DNA from: Agroathelia rolfsii
Taxonomy: Eukaryota; Basidiomycota; Agaricomycetes; Amylocorticiales; Amylocorticiaceae
Reading direction: 5' to 3'
DNA length: 64,000 bases
Assembly: GCA_018343915.1 (NCBI GenBank)
Contig: JABRWF010000002.1
Coordinates: 310,001-374,000, forward strand
Made by a program: the position numbers and the translations under genes. The notes below the pieces were generated by a model. That model saw only the letters and a program-made list of their open reading frames with translations, had not been told where the DNA came from and ran no database searches. This document shows positions 13,157-27,459 of this stretch, piece by piece (the stretch's first letter is position 1; every line of letters begins with the position of its first letter).

Positions 13157-14191
13157 TCACGCCATAACGCGGCCGTTGCGAGGAGGGTAGCTGCGCTCTG
13201 CACGACGAGTGAGCGCGTAGTCCGACGTTGTGCCCGGGCAGAGCGTAAGAGTAATATCGGTATTGCCGCAGGTGAAGTCAACCTCATCCTTGGGGGTATA
13301 GCCGGCAGCGCCATCGTTATCGGGGAATCTAAGACACGCCAGATATGGTTAACATCTGAGTCGATGTGAGTAAAAGACAAGTACTTACGCGTAGGCGTTC
13401 GGGCAGGTCGTGTAGTAGAACTCGGAGTTGGGGCCTGGGCCTGCGTTATCCACGCAGCCGCCGCCAGAGGCGGGAAGGGCACCACCGCTGCATGCCGAGG
13501 CGGATGAGCAGCAGGGACTGTAGCAGGTGCCGGAACCTGGGCCTGAGACGGGCTAATGAAAAAACGAAGTTTAGTATGCATTTTCCAAGGATTAGAAATA
13601 ATAATAATGATAAACTCACGCAGCCAGAGGAGATCGTGCATGCAAAGTCATAGCAGGACGAATCACCAGTGGAAATTTCCATGCCGACGTTGTAGCCGTA
13701 AATCAAGCTGATATCGTAGGTGACGCTGCCGGGGACGGCCCACTAAAAATATACGAAGATTATTATCGGGATTGAGTAAAAATATATATATCAGATATTA
13801 CTCACGAAGTTGAACTCCGCACGGGAGAAGGGTGTGGTTCCATCCCAGGTCGGACCACCGGTAGTGCAGGTCAAACCGTCACTGCTGCACCCAGTACCTA
13901 GAACAAGACGAAAGTGAGTATCATGGCGCATATACCCAGTAAAAAATACTTTTTTTTTTAATACATACCGACGTTGATAGCTCCATCCCAGAGCGTTGTG
14001 CTACTAGTGGAGATGTCCATGTTAGTGGACGCGCCGGCAGCGACTTGAACGTTGTTTGCAATGCTCCCATAGCTGGTCTGCGTATAGAGGAAGACCTCTT
14101 CGCTGCACTTGTTGACGACTGTCAAGCTCTGTGCATGTGCGGCCGTAGCGATAGCGGCAGCGACGAGAGCAGAAGAGAGCATGGAAGGCAT
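13157..14191 (-). CDS. thaumatin-like secreted protein
   Basis: Five exons (14191-13969, 13897-13806, 13742-13620, 13552-13389, 13328-13157) give 257 aa. A signal peptide ending in AAHAQ (about residue 21) precedes a mature start SLTVVNKC, the usual opening of the thaumatin / PR-5 fold. Further thaumatin-like features are paired cysteines throughout, YGYNVGMEIS, a CYSPCCSSASAC segment, and a terminal FTCGNTDITLTLCPG, which matches the family's 'ytitFCP' ending. A tail of about 25 aa follows the last cysteine, longer than usual. Thaumatin-like proteins are extracellular and some bind or cleave beta-1,3-glucan; which applies here cannot be read from the sequence. Confidence 0.8.
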
Positions 14192-15475
14192 CTTGGACTA
14201 CTTTTTGTGAGGCAAAGAGGAATGGGCTGGGCTGAACTGCGAGCGGATGCGGATAGTTAGGATGTAGATCTACTGGTGGGTGGGATGTAGAGTTAGGATG
14301 GTCTTTCTACAGCACACACAGGACAGTCTTTTATACCATTTTCTGCTCGAGTCGATGCCCACAGAGACCCGACGTGCGGACATCTATCAACCAATTCCCA
14401 GTTGCAATGATTCAAGTGGTGTCATGACCCACTACGCAATCAAATTCGAAAAAAGCACACAGAGACGGGCGATGTTGACCTTGTGAACAGCCCAGGAGCC
14501 CGAGTTCATTGTTAGCTACGCCTATTCCACCTTAGGCGCGTCGGTAGCCAGAGTGACCACAAGGTACCAGCGTGCATTTCTCTGCTACTGCCCACTCACT
14601 ACGATGTGAAAGTGGAGCGTCTCGGTTGTCGCTCCTCATGATGATGCTTTGATGATCGCCAGAAGGGTGTAAGTTCAGCTTGCTTTGATGGCGACCGAAG
14701 CCGTCGCCCGTGATGCGGAGAATTTAGACCTGGTTGTATTGTAGCCAGTGTTATTATTTTTAAGTTAGCATACCAGGGCTTGAAGGTAGGAGACACGACT
14801 TGTACGCGATCACTAGCAATGTGACCACGAGAGATGTAAGCGACCAGGGTACGACAACCACGAGGTAACCTTGCAACTGGAATTATACAAGCTAATAATT
14901 AGTTTGTCAGTGCAACGCTGGCAAGAGCCTCGCCAAACGATCATATGCATCCTTGATTTCGGGTAGTAGCATCGTCAAATGAAGGGAGAAGCGTCTTTAA
15001 GTGGGAGAAGGCTTAGTATGAGGAATGCCGTTCGGAGATGCACTGGCAAAAGAAGAAGCGTTGTGTCTTCGCCCACCTCTAAGACCTGAACGGCCTAAAC
15101 CGCCTGAGCATCCATCACCGAATTTGATTTTGATTTAGGGTACAAGAGAGTCGGCTCACAAATCCAAGATCAGGATCAACAAGTCATGGTCCGCCAGCAA
15201 GGTCTATTGAAAATATGATGTCATCCCATCTTAAACGATCACCGCAGCAGCGACGACTCGGCAACAAGACACACACCACATGATATTGTCTTTTATTTTT
15301 TGCTCGGCGAAATCACGTTCACACTGTTCTCTACAAGAGAAGATTATATTATGTCCAGGCGTATATGGTATATGTATGGTACTAGGATCGTTATGCGAGA
15401 TCATGTAAACGTAAGCGTACGTGTATGCAATAGGGAGAGCAAACAGCTGCTCATTTTCTTCGTCTGTACGAAATA
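14192..15475. other. intergenic
   Basis: Promoter side of the thaumatin-like gene (TATA near 14330) and the 3' flank of CYP51. No further gene or repeat seen. Confidence 0.5.
14326..14337 (-). promoter_or_regulatory. TATA box of the thaumatin-like gene
   Basis: On the minus strand the sequence reads GGTATAAAAG, about 140 bp upstream of the ATG at 14191. Confidence 0.55.
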
Positions 15476-17490
<2,015 letters not shown>

Positions 17491-17835
17491 GGCTATCACA
17501 CAGCAACAGAAACGACACTCAAAGAGAGAGAAGGGGAAAGGATGGTCGTGGACGTGATCGAACGAGGAGGGACTTGGTGAAGGACCGAGTTTTATTGGGC
17601 CGTCAGGGAAATATATAATAAAACTCAAAATCCGCGTGCAAAAAAATCGTTCGATTCTTAACTTTCGGACAATTTATCGCGTGAGTCGTGAATCTTGTAT
17701 TATGTAGCATGATTATAAGGCCATGTAAAAAATAAGTATACAGAATTGTCGTATATAAAATCTAAGGAAAATGGGCAGAGCAAAGATAATAACAATGAGC
17801 CATATGCAAATGAGCATGAATGAGCTCAGGATCTT
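17491..17835. other. intergenic, CYP51 promoter
   Basis: 345 bp between the CYP51 start and the stop of the next minus-strand gene. It is AT-rich in its distal half. No clear TATA or sterol-regulatory element could be picked out. Confidence 0.4.
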
Positions 17836-20800
17836 TTAGCGTCGGTAGCGCAGCACAAGCTGAGCCGGCTGACCCAACTTGATACTATCCACCTCGATGT
17901 TCGTCAACAACGAACCAGGCTCCAATGTGTCCTTCCTGCTGGCTGCATTAGATAGCATGGCCGGTAAGCCCAAGTCAGACAGGTACGTCTTGCAGTCCTT
18001 GGCGTTCGCAAGCATATTAAACACAGGAGGGTGCATCACCTGCGCCACTAGATTGTGCAGCGGATCATTCTCTACTAACAACCGATTCTTGCCCCGCCCC
18101 TCAACCCACTGCCGTAGGAAGAACAACGCCCATGTCTGGTAATGCTTACGATCCTCATTCCTGATAGTCTTCTCTTGCATCTCCGTGAGTCGTCCGAGAT
18201 CAGCCAACGCCTCGGCAGAAAACAAAGGCTTTGCGGTAGGATGAAGCATCGCATGCTTGATCTGCCAATGCACCACTAAATCGAGGTACCGCCGCAAAGG
18301 CGACGTCACGCGGATGTAGCCTTCGCCCTCCGGGATGCCCAAAGCCCAGTGCGCAGCCGGGTCAAGCGTATAGCCGCTCTTAGAAGGCAGAACGTTTGCA
18401 GTAATGCACTTCTCGATGTCGACGTAGCCCTGAGCATCTTTGCTCGCCAAAAGTTTTGAAAATTCTTCTTCAGAAGGTGCCATGATGGGTCCACCCATAC
18501 GACGCAGCATAGGTATCCCGCGGTCACGACAGAACCTCGAGGCAACCCTACTAGCCAGCTTCATGCACTCAGCGACGATACGGCGTGAGCCGCGCTCGAC
18601 GAGGGGGAAGAAGTCGACCTTGTACAAGAGTGACGGGAAGCCGCGGTAAAGCATAGGCGCTTCGGCTTGAACATTAGACGACGGGAGAGGGATGGGCGTG
18701 TTTTGAATGGCGGGACGGGCTATAGGCTGTGCGTACACAAAGGTAGGTAGGGACAATCGATGCTGAACCATGCGCTCCGCAACCGAGTCGATGAGTCGGA
18801 GATCATCGAGCGTAGACGGAGAGAGCTTGGCCGGGGATGAAGGAGGGGGTGCGCCACCAAAGGGGTACCAAGATACAGGCTGCCATTTTCCCATGGCCGC
18901 ATCGGTAGCATCATACTGCAGCTTGTGCGTATTCTTCACGATTGCAGGTCGTACTTTGTAGTCAATAATGTTGGCTTTGGAATCAAGTTTGCAACTGAAA
19001 GTCATGACACGCTCGGGCAGTCCTTGCGAGCGACCCATGCTACCGTCGATGGCAATACGTTCCGGCAACATAGGTACGGAATGATCTATCCAATATCTCG
19101 TTGTTCCCTGTTGACGAGCTTTGACCGCGAGCTGATGGTGAGGGGGGAGAATGGCACTGGGGTCAGCGACGTGAACATGAATCCAGACGTTTTCTGGCTC
19201 TGAAGGTATGCGTTCAACAGAAACACCATCATCGAGCTCTTCCGCCGTCACGTCGTCGATGATGTACACCGGCAGATCTCCGAAGTCGTGGCGCATAGAG
19301 TCCATAATATCATGTTTGTACAAGCCATCTGCATCAAGGGTGTCAGCGTACGCACGAGGCAAGGGGTGCATCTCCGTCAAGGGTGCAGACTCAAACTCTG
19401 TCTCGACTGCAAAAAGGGAGTGAAGATCTTGCCAAGGAGCTAGAATACCCAGTTCGCTAAGAACCCTCCGTACGCCGGTATCATCGAAGAAGTCCACCTC
19501 TAACCCCAGTTTCTTAAGAATAATTGATGCAACCGAGGTGTAAGGATCCTCTTGGGCGCGTCGACGCAACCTCAAGGAGTCGATAAGAAATTGGATGATG
19601 ATACGGTCCTTGTCATTGAACTCCAATGCCTTGTCAGCTATCTTATGCGCAGAAGGTGGTTCTGATGAAGATTCCTTAGCTGCGGGTCGACTAAGAGCAA
19701 ATATACGTTTGGCTTTTTCAATGAAGTTTTTTAGAGCAGGATCATTGGTGCGATTCATCTCTGTGACAAGACCAATCGCCTTGGCTTGAATCTGCGGCCT
19801 CACCTCGAACGCACCTGCGCCTTTTTCGAACGCGGCAATGAATTCGTTATTTCTGGCCATAAGGTGTTTGTGCACGGCGAGGGAGGCAAGAATGGGAGAG
19901 CTAACACTGCCGGAGGGGAGCTTCAGAAGCTTCATGACCTCCGACACGGTGGTCCTAGTCCAGAGGTTCGGATTATTGGACCTCACTTTAGCGTAGATCC
20001 CTCGCATGCGTGTACCAACGTCATTATAGACGCTTTCGAAAGACAGCTCAAACTCGCGGATGGCCTTGATTGCTTGAACGCGGGCAGCATGTTGGATCTC
20101 TTCTCTGAAGGCATCCTTGTCATCGCAACGAGCCGCTAAGTCTTGCGAGATGAAGTTCGGGATTGTGAACGAGACGTCCTCTCGCTTGTGCATCCAAAGT
20201 TCACCAGAGGTGGTCAACGTCACTGCTGTCCAGCGTTGGTTGACCAAACGCTCGCTGAGCACTACTCCGTGCGTAGAGTAGGATCTCCTGAAGGCGATAT
20301 CAATTTTAGAGCATGTATGCAGCTTAGAATGTAGAAACGTACCTCCGGACTTCTACAAAAGTACCGGGCTTTAGCTCGGGGCCTTCTTCACCTTCCTCGT
20401 CCAAGACTGAGGCGCCAGAGGGATTGTCTTCGCTAGCATCAAAGCCGACTTTTGTGGGAGACCCTGGCTTGCCCGCTCGGTGCAAAGCCTGCCGGAGACG
20501 CATTTGAGTCGTGTTGCGCCCCTCATTACTCTGGTACCAGCCATTAGCAGGTTTCTGAGCTGCAGCATCGAGGATTTTGTTGAGGGGATTCATGATGCTC
20601 CGCAATGTTTGGGGCGTTGCCTTCTTTCCACCAGAATGAGAAGTGTTTTTCCAGTCATGGCGTGGCCTCTTGGTAGGAGGCCTCACAGTTTCGTGAGTAG
20701 ACACAATCAGGTCTTCAGAGGATCTTTGAAATATTTCTCCAAATTCTTCCCATGCCATTCCGGCTCCCTTGTACGAGGTTCTTGGGATGTCTTTTGTGGA

Positions 20801-20998
20801 TGAAGAGGTCCAGTCATCTCCTTCAGGGCTCCTTCGGCTAGTAGGTGAGCTCTGGGCGTGATTTGAACGCGTTCTGAAGGGTTTCTTGCCATTTCCGTTT
20901 GTTGGCCGTCGAGCGGGAGGTGGGACAGCGGCAGAGGTGCTGTACGAAGCCAGAGGGAGATGGAGAGACTTGACCAGACGAGGACGGTGACGGTGCAT
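17836..20998 (-). CDS. DSS1: mitochondrial RNase II-family 3'-5' exoribonuclease (Dss1-like)
   Basis: Two exons (20998-20343, 20287-17836) encode 1035 aa. The start MHRHRPRLVKSLHLPLASYS is basic, Ser-rich and lacks acids, typical of a mitochondrial targeting sequence. The reading frame extends further upstream without a nearer ATG, so 20998 is the first in-frame ATG. The RNB catalytic domain (about residues 540-880) shows the acidic metal-binding motif IDDVTAEELDDGVSVE, HVADPSAILPP, and RVTSPLRRYLDLVVHWQ. By family, Dss1 is the nuclease of the mitochondrial degradosome, working with the Suv3 helicase on mitochondrial RNA. It is divergently transcribed from the zinc-finger gene across 128 bp. 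Confidence 0.85.
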
Positions 20999-21126
20999 GA
21001 CCAGGCTGAGAAAGAGACTGGCCCTTTGCTTCCGAAAAGACTTGAAAATTCCTAGTCGACTCACTGTTCACACCGCCAGACCTTGGTTACATTTCTCAAA
21101 GATAGAACAAGACTGTCATCTTTATC

Positions 21127-22861
21127 ATGTTCAAGCGCATCGAGAAAAAGATTAAAAAGAAACAGGAAGAAGAAGAGCTTGGGCTAGATGAGGAAATGAA
21201 GGATGTTCTGGGGTTGAATGACACCGACTCGGACGAGTCCTCAGATTCTGATTCTGAAGAAGACAACTCGAGTTTGGGTGGCGACAACGACGATGTGGAC
21301 ATGGATAGTGATGGAGAGGATTTGGACGCTGAAGAAAATATGGAAGGCGCATCGTCAGAAGAGGAAAGTGGATCTGAGAACGGCTCGGACGACGACGACG
21401 ACGAAGATGACGGACATCCCAATATCACCATCGCACAGGCTCTTGTAGACCCTCTTTATGTTCCATCCAAATCTCAGCCAGAATCGAAATCTTGCGTTGT
21501 CTGCCCCCACAAGGTGTTGCGTGCTCCGCAACAACCTGGTCACCTTGCATCTCAAGTGCGCCATGTATCTATTGCATACAATACATGCGATATGCTAAGT
21601 GTCTCTGTAGGCCCATATACGCATATATGCCCGCCTACGTGAGCGTGCGATGGACTTTGACGTCAACGAAGGCGTCTGGACGCTTGTGGCCGCACTCGTT
21701 GCTGAGCACAAGGCAGACAAGGAATCTACTAAGGCAACTTCGACCAAAACAACAGCATTGTCATCCTCTCTACGTCCACCCATCTCAATTTCGAAAGCAC
21801 TGAAGAAACCCTTCTTCGATTTGCCTCCCAAAGATGAAAAGGTATTCCAGGCATGCTTGCTCTGTCCACGACGATCCCTCACCAAGGAAGCAGTCGACGA
21901 ACACAAGAAGACAAGGGTGTGTTTTTTTGTTGTAATTCAATGCAAATTGAATGGTTTATCTTACCAAAAGAATCTGGTCTTAGAAACATAAGCGAAATGT
22001 CGAGCGTTTTGCGACTACCGTCAATGATGCAGACAAAAAGATTGATCTGAGCTCGGACGCATGGGTAATCGTGGACAACCTGTTCAAGAGCTCCAATGAA
22101 ACGGGACTGGATGGATCTGTCTCAAAAAGAGCACTAAAAAGGGTGAGTGCATCCTCTGATACCAAAGGGGAAAATATTCGATTGCGGTTTTCTAACCACG
22201 GGTACAGAAAGCCAAGCTAGAGGCAGTTAAGCTCAAACGTCAAAAGGCCAAAGAAGCTAAGGCTAAAGCGATTGCAAAGGCTTCTACACGCGTACCCGGC
22301 ACTAGCACAGCGCAGATAACAAACAAAGCTGCCGTCCCAGAGCAAAAAGAACATGGGTCGGATCCAAAAGAAAAAACAACGAAACAACCGAAATCGGGTA
22401 CATTAACTCAATCCCCAGAAAAGGGGAACAAAAAGCGGCTTAGGGAAGACGGGGTCGAGGGGGTCGAAGTCTGGGATAAAAAGTCGCAACCTGAGAAGGC
22501 AGCGAACAAATCCTCCGCCAAATCCAAAGGGGTCTCTCACAAGAAAACAAAACGAGCAAAAATTACTGATCATGAGCCGATGTCATCTGAAGCGTCAGAC
22601 CAGAACAAAAAACCAGAAAAACCAGTGCCAATAGAAGCAAAGGCAGCAAAATCGAAATATGCAAAAACACCTGAATTAAACACGGCGAAGTCATCACAAG
22701 TACCAGAGGACGATCAAACTAAAAAGTTAAAAAAGATCCGTAGCTCTCTTGCTCAAGAATCTCCCACTGCAATTCCAAAAAAGCGCGGTACAGATATCAC
22801 CGATGCAAAACGGAAAGGGGGGAAATCAAGAAACAGTGAGGTGGTGAAAAAGAGCGTTTGA
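21127..22861 (+). CDS. acidic, Lys-rich protein with two C2H2-like zinc fingers
   Basis: Four exons (21127-21555, 21611-21916, 21984-22142, 22208-22861) encode 515 aa. A basic start (KRIEKKIKKKQ) leads to a long Asp/Glu/Ser tract (about residues 20-98). Two similar CxxC...H...H units follow: CVVCPHKVLRAP...HLASQAH and CLLCPRRSLTK...EHKKTRKH, each with finger-like spacing. The last 200 residues are Lys/Ala-rich and probably disordered, with several basic clusters suited to nuclear or nucleolar targeting. I do not recognise a characterised orthologue. A nuclear, RNA- or ribosome-biogenesis-linked role is inference from composition alone. The stop is only 107 bp from the convergent kinase gene. 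Confidence 0.75.
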
Positions 22862-22968
22862 TGTAGCGGTTTATGGGCCAGAATGGGATGTTCGTACACT
22901 AGTGCTTCCGCATAAATGCAACATCATCCTCAATCAATAATTTGGAATACTGTGCAGATTGGATTGAT

Positions 22969-24762
22969 CTACGACAATCTTGCTAGTACCTGGTCTGCCT
23001 TGCGAATCACCTACACAAGAAATTCATTTTTAATGTGATGTTTTGAGATATACGCAAGATACTATACCTGATGAATGTCAGGTCGTTCCGAAGGCTCGAC
23101 CTTGAGACAAGCATCAATCAGATCCCTCAGGCCTTGGGAGTAGGCAGAATCTGATGGGTGCTTGTACTGCGCGCTTAGCACAGCCATGGCGATCGAGCCA
23201 CCCTGCGCAACCGTCTGTGTGTTCTCGAATGGTGAATGAGAATATGCAAGAGCAAATAGTAAACAGCCAAGAGACTGAATGACAAAAAAACCAAACGTAA
23301 GTGGGATGGGAAAAGCGAGGAAAAGACAGCGCCACTTGCCCAAATATCTACTTTCTCATCAAGCGTAGATCCGGTCTTGACGTCAAACAATTCTGGTGCA
23401 CGATAGGCCATGGTACTCTGCTCGGCCGCTTGGTCTTGTTGCTCGAGCGCAATTGAGCGGGATGTAATCGGAATGCGTGCCTTGACGGTGCTTCCAAAGT
23501 CCATAAGGATAGGCTGCCCCTCATCCGAGATCATTACATTCCTATGTAAACAAGTCTGATTAGCAACATATGCACCAAGTCAGGAGAGCACCAACGCATT
23601 ACCCCGGTTTCAAGTCTCGATGGGCGAAAGGCACCAGCTCCCCCTTGGAACCAGCGGGCAATTCCTCGGCCTTGCGCTCTAGTTCGTCGTCTCCGTCAAA
23701 TACAACCTCGCCACCACCGTCCTCTTCATGATGTCTGGACATAAGGGGAACATCGGCGCCACTCGTTCCGTCTGTACCATACGAGTAGCCACCATCTCCG
23801 TCACCATCAGGCTGTGGGAAACGTGCATCGTCGTCATCTTCATCGTCCCCTTCATGAGCCTTCTTGGGTGCACTCCTTGATGTCGTCATGGAAGGCCTTG
23901 AAGATGAGGCTGCATTGTTGGAAGAGCCGGATGTGGATGGTCGGACATGGTAATCGTGCATCGCCCTAACGGCTTCGCAGGTCCCCTTGAATAAACGAAC
24001 CATCTCGCGCTCTGGGAACTTCGTCCCATTAACCACGTTGGAGTTTATGGCATCTTGTAGGTTGCCTTTCTATGAAGTACAGATCAGTCACGGAATTGGA
24101 GAAGATGGATGTCGTAGGCCGTTGTACCTTGTAGAGTGGCAAGAATAGATAGACAATTTTGCCGTCGCCTTCTGGATCTTGTACAACTGCTGAGTCCTAG
24201 AAGAGGGTCGGACATGAAGTACAATATCATGTGGTGAATAGGCGAACCAGTATTCTGATGATGTTGCGATGTCTGGGACAAATGTTATATGAGCAGCCAA
24301 AAGATGTATGCGCATTATGAGTACTTACTTGAAGCGCCTGTAGGCTTCAACCTCTCGCATGGCCTGCTGCACGCCATCTGTACCCGTTGGACAACGTATC
24401 TTCTTGAGTGCGAATTGACGCTATACAGTATGCCGCAGCACCTCTAAAGTCAGACACCTGCTTGCACCAGCCTCATATAAAACTGCACATTGACATACAC
24501 CGCTGTTTTCATCCTGGGCCAGGTATACAAAGGAGAAGCCACCTTCTCCTAGAACCTTGACGATATTATCTATTTGCAGGCTCATTCCACTAGTACCAGG
24601 ACACGACGGGCCGAATCACTGACATGTACGGCCGTTGATCTTGATTTTGGCACTGGGCTTACAGATACACGAGGAAAGAGCGTAGATGGCATCCTTAGCC
24701 TGGTCGCGTATGCTTGTCAGGGCGCGTGCAAAGGGAGAGGGAGGGGCCTGCAGCGGTTGCAT
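22969..24762 (-). CDS. ENV7: serine/threonine kinase, Env7/STK16 (NAK) type
   Basis: Nine exons (24762-24624, 24569-24499, 24420-24329, 24272-24248, 24196-24128, 24069-23603, 23541-23328, 23274-23068, 23010-22969) encode 441 aa. The first exon is recognised because joining to ATAATATCG at 24569 yields INGRTYNIVKVLGEGGFSFV, the family opening. Seen: Gly loop LGEGGFSFV, ATP lysine FALKKI, catalytic loop HRDLKPGN, MDFGS, AYRAPELF, DIW and a Pro/Asp C-lobe end. Cys residues before the kinase domain (SSCICKP) could be palmitoylation sites; members of this family are lipid-anchored at Golgi/vacuole membranes. An acidic insert of about 90 aa separates MHDYHV from the catalytic loop. The donor of the intron after DIWASGA is GTCTTT and is the least certain junction. 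Symbol denotes family. Confidence 0.85.
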
Positions 24763-24958
24763 TGTCGTAAATGAGCGTATAGCAATCCGTTCCGTACGTG
24801 TGCTACGCCATCAGGCATAATTTTTATCCACTTTTCGCTGTAATGTGTTAGTTTTCCTAGGAAGTAGACCTAAATAGGTAAGAATTAGACACATTTGTGT
24901 GGCTGCGTCATGAGCCAGAAGTTGCCGCTGCTGCAGCAGTGTCTCTTCCTCGTCCGTC
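24763..24958. promoter_or_regulatory. shared divergent promoter, kinase / VMA9
   Basis: 196 bp separate the start codons of two divergent genes, so both promoters and 5' leaders must be packed here. No TATA box is evident. Confidence 0.6.
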
Positions 24959-25285
24959 ATGTCGTCGGCATTTCCTACGGTCGTAATTCTGGCTATCGTC
25001 CTGGGCCTGATGGCAGCATCCTATGTCTTTGTCCCTAAAGGCCCTAATCAAGTGTAACTCCACCTGCTTTTCATACTGTAAAAAGTTGTTCCTCAACCGA
25101 TGTTTATTCAGTGTAATACGGACTGCCCTTATGCTCGGTTTGGCGGCCTGCTACCTCATGTGGGCCATCGCCTACCTTGCCCAACTCCATCCACTCATGG
25201 GTTTGTGTTTGCATCTCTATTAATGTATTTGGACTAACATCAAGTCTACGCAGCACCCCAGAGAGCTCTTGGTGTAGAGGAATGA
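24959..25285 (+). CDS. VMA9: V-type proton ATPase subunit e
   Basis: Small membrane subunit of the V0 sector of the vacuolar proton pump. Three exons (24959-25053, 25112-25200, 25254-25285) encode 71 aa, the usual size. Seen: a first membrane span FPTVVILAIVLGLMAASYVF, the PKGPNQ turn, and a second span leading to the diagnostic YLMWAIAYLAQLHPLMAP, which closely matches yeast Vma9 (LMWAITFLCQLHPLVAP). The exon 1 donor is placed at GTAACT because only this gives a continuous frame into VVIRTALML. The gene is too short and too split to appear as one ORF. The tail after MAP is short. Confidence 0.92.
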
Positions 25286-25514
25286 GGGGTATTCAAATGG
25301 ATCTTCTCTTTTATGTGAGCTGACTTTTGCTTACACTCTACCGTTTCTAAAACCATGCGAAGTTCTCTGTAGCTATTTTACACCAGATACGCATGTTCAT
25401 GGACTGTTTCAATTTCAATTCATTTTCCTCGGCCCCTCGACTATACCACCCATCGCTGCACTATTGAACGTTACGTTGATTACCGGGGCAGAATCTAGTT
25501 TGCCCATGAATAAA

Positions 25515-27459
25515 TTACGCATTAATACCCTCTTCCTCGTACTCAGTGCTGTGATCTGCATATTCCTCTTCTACGTGAGTACTATCCCAGCCTGATGGAT
25601 CGATGGTGGCCCATGCCTCTGTATTCGCTTTCCTCCAATACGCCTCGTGTGAATCCCAGCCGTCATCTTCGTCATGCCAGTGCTCTATGTCTTCTGGTCC
25701 CATACTCGCCTCCGGCGTCTCGTGTTCCGTGTCTTCTTCCATTTCCTCAGATTCATCCTCCTCTGTCAACGAGTCAAAATCCCACGACTGCTGTCCAACG
25801 CTCTCCGGCTCCCACTCCCCCTCCACCTCGACCCCTGGCTCCATCAGGACGTCTCCTGTCAGACGAACACTCCACTCTCTCCTACTCCTTCTTTCATCCC
25901 GCAAAAGCTGAAATCTTTCGTCTGTTGCCAGTGCGTCGATCAGTCTCTCGAAATACCCCCCACACTTCGTTGAAATCTCCTGCTGCATCCACAATTCTTC
26001 CATCATCATCAACATCTGTCTGTCCTCCATCATACGGTCATAAACTGCCTGCGCTATCTCTTCCTTCGACTGCGGATTGTGAGCACTCGGGTGCGTCCTA
26101 TGGTAGTGACGCTTTACGAGTTGATGTTCGGGACCCTGCATAATCCCTTTCTTGACCTCTTTCGCCTTCATTCTTCGCTTGTCCACAGAATCGTCGTCGT
26201 CGAGGCGAACAAGATGTGCCACCTGGCTGGCACCTCCAAGCTCATTGTCTCTGCCCCACGGGTCATCCTCCGATGCACGCCCAATTGCGGTCAGCGTCTT
26301 CACTTCGTAACCCCATTCCTGGGCGGAGTCATTGCACCACTGCGCAAACTCTTCTTGTGTCCACTCAAATTTGTGGTCTGAGTGCCGGAATACACGGTTC
26401 GTCCGTCCTGTAGGATCAGGATATCCGCCCCTCGACGCGGGTGGAGGGTCGTCAGGATTTTCTTGAGGTGGATAGAAGCGTTGGTTGAAGGTATACGAAG
26501 GTGTGGTGATCAATATGTGTTTGACATGATACACTCCCATCAGAACCGGTGCAAAGAGAGGTAGGACATTAGGTGTCGAATGCTCGATTCTGTATCAAGC
26601 AAAAGTTTCCAATTTTAGTGGAGCGCGCAGCAATGATGGGCGGTTTTGATGACGTACACTTCCATGGCGGTAATGCACTCTCTGCCAACAAACTCTTCGT
26701 TAAATCTCTCCAGCCCACCATGCCAAATGTCCACCTCCAGTTCTTCCCAGCGAATTGGCGGTGGTAAGAAGGACAGATATGACGTTCCTCCTTCCAATTG
26801 TCTGTCTTTTGGAGGCGCGGTCCATTGAGCAGCGAATTCGAGATCACTCGAGGATATATCCAAGCCAGAAATATGTGTGCAATGCAAGTTCATCACATCC
26901 TCTGATGCAGACTGAGACGAGGGTGTAAAGGGCGTGAATGGTGTGATTGGTGATTTTAAAGGCATATCTAACGAAACTTCCGGGGCGAGGTACATGGCAG
27001 GTTGGGATAACGCTGCGAGTAATTCTCCTTCGCCGCATCCTACATCTAGAACCTTGAGATTCAAGTAGACACTGATCAGTGTGCTGGATTGGGACTAGCA
27101 AAATATATAAATACATCTGTAATAGCCTCCCTCCTGAGTGCGTTGAGGACCCACATTCGTCTCTGAACGTACAAAGGCGGAAAGAATGTGACCCTAAGCT
27201 CGGCCTCTTCCTCAATGCTGTGCTTGTGATCATGCTCGATCTGGTCCGGAGTAGGCGGGAGAGACATGATGCTCAAACTGGAGCGTCGCATGAATGGTCT
27301 GCGTGAGGGATTATTACGGCCATGGAGGGCAAATGTTGATGCTCGGGGAGAACTTGTCGAGAGAACTGGGGTAGGTGGAGGGTCGCTGGCGAAAGGGTTC
27401 GATGACGTTGATCCAGTGGGTGATATCAAAGAGGGTGTGTGATCGCCGATTGTAGACAT
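25515..27459 (-). CDS. HEN1: small RNA 2'-O-methyltransferase (HEN1 family)
   Basis: Methylates the 3'-terminal 2'-OH of small RNAs, protecting them from uridylation and decay. Three exons (27459-27115, 27052-26658, 26589-25515) encode 604 aa. Seen: PPLYVQRRMWVLNALRRE, SAM-binding VLDVGCGEGELLAAL, the metal-binding core EVIEH with the distal His in FRHSDHKFEWT, and LITTPSYTFNQRFYPP. The first intron ends at CTCAAG so that ITD joins VLDVGCG, as in the family; a nearer AG gives the wrong frame. The N-terminal 80 aa are Ser/Pro-rich and the last 120 aa are strongly acidic with regularly spaced Trp residues (GWDS twice). The presence of HEN1 implies a small-RNA pathway with terminal methylation. 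Confidence 0.92.
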
